Source: Arthrobacter sp. Leaf141 (GTDB taxonomy: Bacteria > Actinomycetota > Actinomycetes > Actinomycetales > Micrococcaceae). Taken from it: DNA of 64,000 nt. The notes beneath the pieces are model-generated. The model was not told the DNA's origin. It worked only from the letters and a program-made list of their open reading frames with translations, and made no database searches. The position numbers and the translations under genes were made by a program. Below are positions 62,278 to 64,000 of this stretch, one piece after another. Every line of letters begins with the position of its first letter. Position 1 is the stretch's first letter. The stretch lies in assembly GCF_001424565.1 (NCBI RefSeq), contig NZ_LMOL01000016.1, positions 222,523 through 286,522 on the forward strand, written 5' to 3'.

Positions 62278-63240
62278 CTACTGGGACAGGCTGAGGCTCA
62301 GGACCATCTGCTTCAGGTTCCGGTACTCGGCGGTGGCCATGTACGCGATTGCGTCGGCCATGGTCCGGAAGACCGGCTCATCGGGGGTGTTGTATGCCCG
62401 GTCGCCGAAGGTCAACGTACCACCCGGCGCCGCTGTGACCCCGGAGTACATCAGGCAGCTGGTGCTCAGCCGGCCGGTGTCCCTGTCAACCAGGCCCGCC
62501 TGGTAGGTGAGCCCGCCGCCAACTGACGTCCGGTCGAGGACGCGGTAGGAGAACCTGACCCCCGCGCCAGAGTCCCAGGCCGCGGCGTAGGGCGCGGAGT
62601 CCAATTCCGTGGCCGTATAGGCTTCGGGGCCGCAGGAACCCCCGCGGCCGCCTCCCACGCCGTAGTACAGGTCCGCCACCGTTTTTCCGGTTCCATCCCG
62701 CACCTGCACACCCGCTGCGGGGTAACCGGGGGCGCCGGCAGGCACATCCAAGGCAGTCCAGCCGGCCGGGACATCGAAGGACAGCCCGGCAGCGGGACTT
62801 GAGAACCTTCCCCAGGCAGCGGCGGGCGGCGTGGGTTCCGCGGCAGGGGAGGGCGCAGCGGTGCTGGGCGCAGGGGCCGGTTGGGACGATGATGCCGGCA
62901 CTGTGGGTTCCGGGGGTGTGCTGGCCGTTGCACTGGCGCGGGGAGTCGCGGACGGGGTGGCGGCGGAGGTGTTTGCCGGCTCCGGTGCCGCCACGATGGG
63001 TCCGAGGTTCAGGGATAGCAGGACGCCGGCAGTTGCTGCCGCCGCGGCCATCGCAGCAAACCCGGTGATCCTGCCGCGGCGTTTCCGCCGCTCAGCCAGC
63101 GTTGGGATGTTGGGATACACGCGGTCGGGGGAAGCCTCAAGGCGCGACAACATGGAGCGCAGGGCGTCCTCAGGGTCCGGAGTGGCGGAGTCCTGGCCGA
63201 GGGGGTCAGCACCTGCAATGAGTTTCCTGATGTCATCCAC
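62278..63240 (-). CDS. Membrane-anchored sigma-factor partner (anti-sigma-like)
   Basis: This 320-residue protein has a cytoplasmic N-terminus (about 1-55), one transmembrane helix (about 57-77), a Ser/Thr/Pro-rich stalk (about 85-145) and an extracytoplasmic domain with two Cys-containing strands. No HxxxCxxC zinc anti-sigma motif is visible. It follows the sigma factor with a 2-base gap, suggesting a regulator-type partner. The sensed signal is unknown. Confidence 0.7.
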   Translation of the reverse strand: MDDIRKLIAGADPLGQDSATPDPEDALRSMLSRLEASPDRVYPNIPTLAERRKRRGRITGFAAMAAAAATAGVLLSLNLGPIVAAPEPANTSAATPSATPRASATASTPPEPTVPASSSQPAPAPSTAAPSPAAEPTPPAAAWGRFSSPAAGLSFDVPAGWTALDVPAGAPGYPAAGVQVRDGTGKTVADLYYGVGGGRGGSCGPEAYTATELDSAPYAAAWDSGAGVRFSYRVLDRTSVGGGLTYQAGLVDRDTGRLSTSCLMYSGVTAAPGGTLTFGDRAYNTPDEPVFRTMADAIAYMATAEYRNLKQMVLSLSLSQ

Positions 63241-63242
63241 GG

Positions 63243-63752
63243 CTAGGCACTCACTTTCTGTTCGAAGGTTCCCGCGAGGGCGGGCATAAGCCGGCGGAAC
63301 GCTGCCCTTGCCCTGTGAAGCCGCACCTTGGCCGATGCCGGGGTGCACTGCAGAACCTGCGAAATTTCCGCCATGCTCAGCCCGTCCCAGTACGCCAGTT
63401 GGAGGATATCCCGGTCCTTTTCCCGCAGCGCTGCCAGGGCGTCCTCGACGGGCGTGCTGCCATCCTGATTCGTGAACGGTCCCGCGGCGGTGGCCATAAG
63501 CTTGCTCTGCAGAGCCTTCTGCCGGTCGCGTCCGCGGTATGCGTTGCCGATCAGGTTGCGGGCCACGCTGAAAAGCCACGGAATCTCCAGGCCGGCCTGC
63601 TCGTCCCACTTTTGCCAGGCGACCCGAAAAACGTCCGCCGCCAGCTCTTCGGCAAGCTCCGCTTCATCCACCCGCCTTAGGACGAATTGGTAAATCCTTG
63701 GATAGCTGTCCTTATACAAGGCGATAAACGCCAACTCGCGCTCTGAAAGCAC
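63243..63752 (-). CDS. ECF-family RNA polymerase sigma factor
   Basis: This 169-residue sigma-70-family protein has region 2 (YPRIYQFVLRRVDEAELAEELAADVFRVAW) and region 4 (LAALREKDRDILQLAYWDGLSMAEISQVLQCTPASAKVRLHRARAAF). GTG 63752 follows a strong GGGGGG site. It is encoded with the membrane protein at 62278. The target promoter is unknown. Confidence 0.9.
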   Translation of the reverse strand: MLSERELAFIALYKDSYPRIYQFVLRRVDEAELAEELAADVFRVAWQKWDEQAGLEIPWLFSVARNLIGNAYRGRDRQKALQSKLMATAAGPFTNQDGSTPVEDALAALREKDRDILQLAYWDGLSMAEISQVLQCTPASAKVRLHRARAAFRRLMPALAGTFEQKVSA

Positions 63753-63859
63753 GATCCCCCCTGAAGTTCACATTTTGGTTCTGCTTGCAACCGTATAGTT
63801 TCCGGCCGGACCGTTCCGGTTACAGTGCTCGGATTTCAATTCCGACGGATTCGAAAACG

Positions 63860-64000
63860 TCAGCCTGGGGCGCCGAGCGAGGCGTACCGTGCGTTCCTGA
63901 GGGCCAGCCCCGGCCCGTCGGAGACAAGGTTGATGGACTCCACGCCGGCCCCGGGAAACACCAGCGACGTCAGGGCCTGTTCGCCTCCGTTGACAAAGAC
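63860..64000 (-). CDS. C-terminus of a GH32 beta-fructosidase-like protein (partial)
   Basis: The last 46 residues of a frame that continues past the window end. The sequence (VFVNGGEQALTSLVFPG at the start, ending LGAPG) resembles the C-terminal beta-sandwich of GH32 sucrose/fructan hydrolases. The catalytic domain is outside the window. The family call is tentative. Confidence 0.5.
   Translation of the reverse strand, partial: VFVNGGEQALTSLVFPGAGVESINLVSDGPGLALRNARYASLGAPG

Noticed and set aside
1..64000. CRISPR array, insertion sequence or prophage
   Set aside because: No regularly spaced direct repeats, transposase or phage genes were seen anywhere in the window.

Overview
The window is the replication-origin region of a high-GC actinobacterial chromosome. 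Protein sequences and gene order point to the family Micrococcaceae, most likely Arthrobacter or Pseudarthrobacter. The evidence is the dnaA-dnaN-gnd-recF-dciA-gyrB-gyrA order, the DUF3566 gene after gyrA, tRNA-Ile and tRNA-Ala flanking a DLW-39 miniprotein gene, and the actinobacterial cell-division/kinase cluster (crgA, sortase E, trpG-like, pknB, pknA, pbpA, rodA, pstP, fhaB, fhaA). No insertion sequence, prophage, CRISPR array or rRNA operon was seen. The genus is inferred and not proved by a marker in the window.

Layout. 1-12.2 kb: origin and replication genes, all on the plus strand, with DnaA boxes before dnaA and in the dnaA-dnaN gap. 12.2-17.3 kb: two tRNAs, a DLW-39 miniprotein, an EamA transporter, a glycosyltransferase, an unusual protein of 11-residue repeats, a cyclophilin and a zinc-finger rhomboid protease. 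17.3-18.0 kb: a gene-free stretch holding seven perfect DnaA boxes, more than the dnaA-dnaN gap itself. 18.0-30.1 kb: tag, crgA, sortase, trpG-like and the Ser/Thr kinase and peptidoglycan operon, mostly on the minus strand. 30.4-30.6 kb: tRNA-Leu(CAG).

30.6-49.6 kb is an accessory catabolic region: a GntR regulator with an L-talarate/galactarate dehydratase; a TetR regulator next to putrescine oxidase, with agmatine deiminase and an amidase 11 kb away under an apparently identical operator; several small conserved genes; an alditol oxidase-like enzyme; and a GH27 alpha-galactosidase and a GH127 arabinofuranosidase that share an operator-like motif. rsgA follows, with a possible 25-codon leader peptide. 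49.9-53.7 kb: two CNNM/CorC-type membrane proteins and a GGDEF protein. 53.7-57.8 kb: a ThuA and two Gfo/Idh genes opposite a LacI regulator, with three TTTCGAAA sites between them. 57.9-62.2 kb: a GntR-prpD-prpB-prpC 2-methylcitrate operon for propionate use. 62.3-63.8 kb: an ECF sigma factor with a membrane partner. The window ends inside the 3' end of a probable GH32 beta-fructosidase.

How it fits together. Initiator, clamp, recombination and gyrase genes share the origin. The kinase, phosphatase, FHA and SEDS/PBP genes form one overlapping unit for signalled cell-wall growth. The accessory genes look like small regulons for plant- or soil-derived carbon and nitrogen (galactarate, arabinosides, galactosides, agmatine/putrescine, propionate), each marked by a distinct palindrome. 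The least explained elements are the DnaA-box cluster at 17.3-18.0 kb, the shared TetR operator pair that suggests an agmatine-to-putrescine route using an amidase, and the 11-mer repeat membrane protein.
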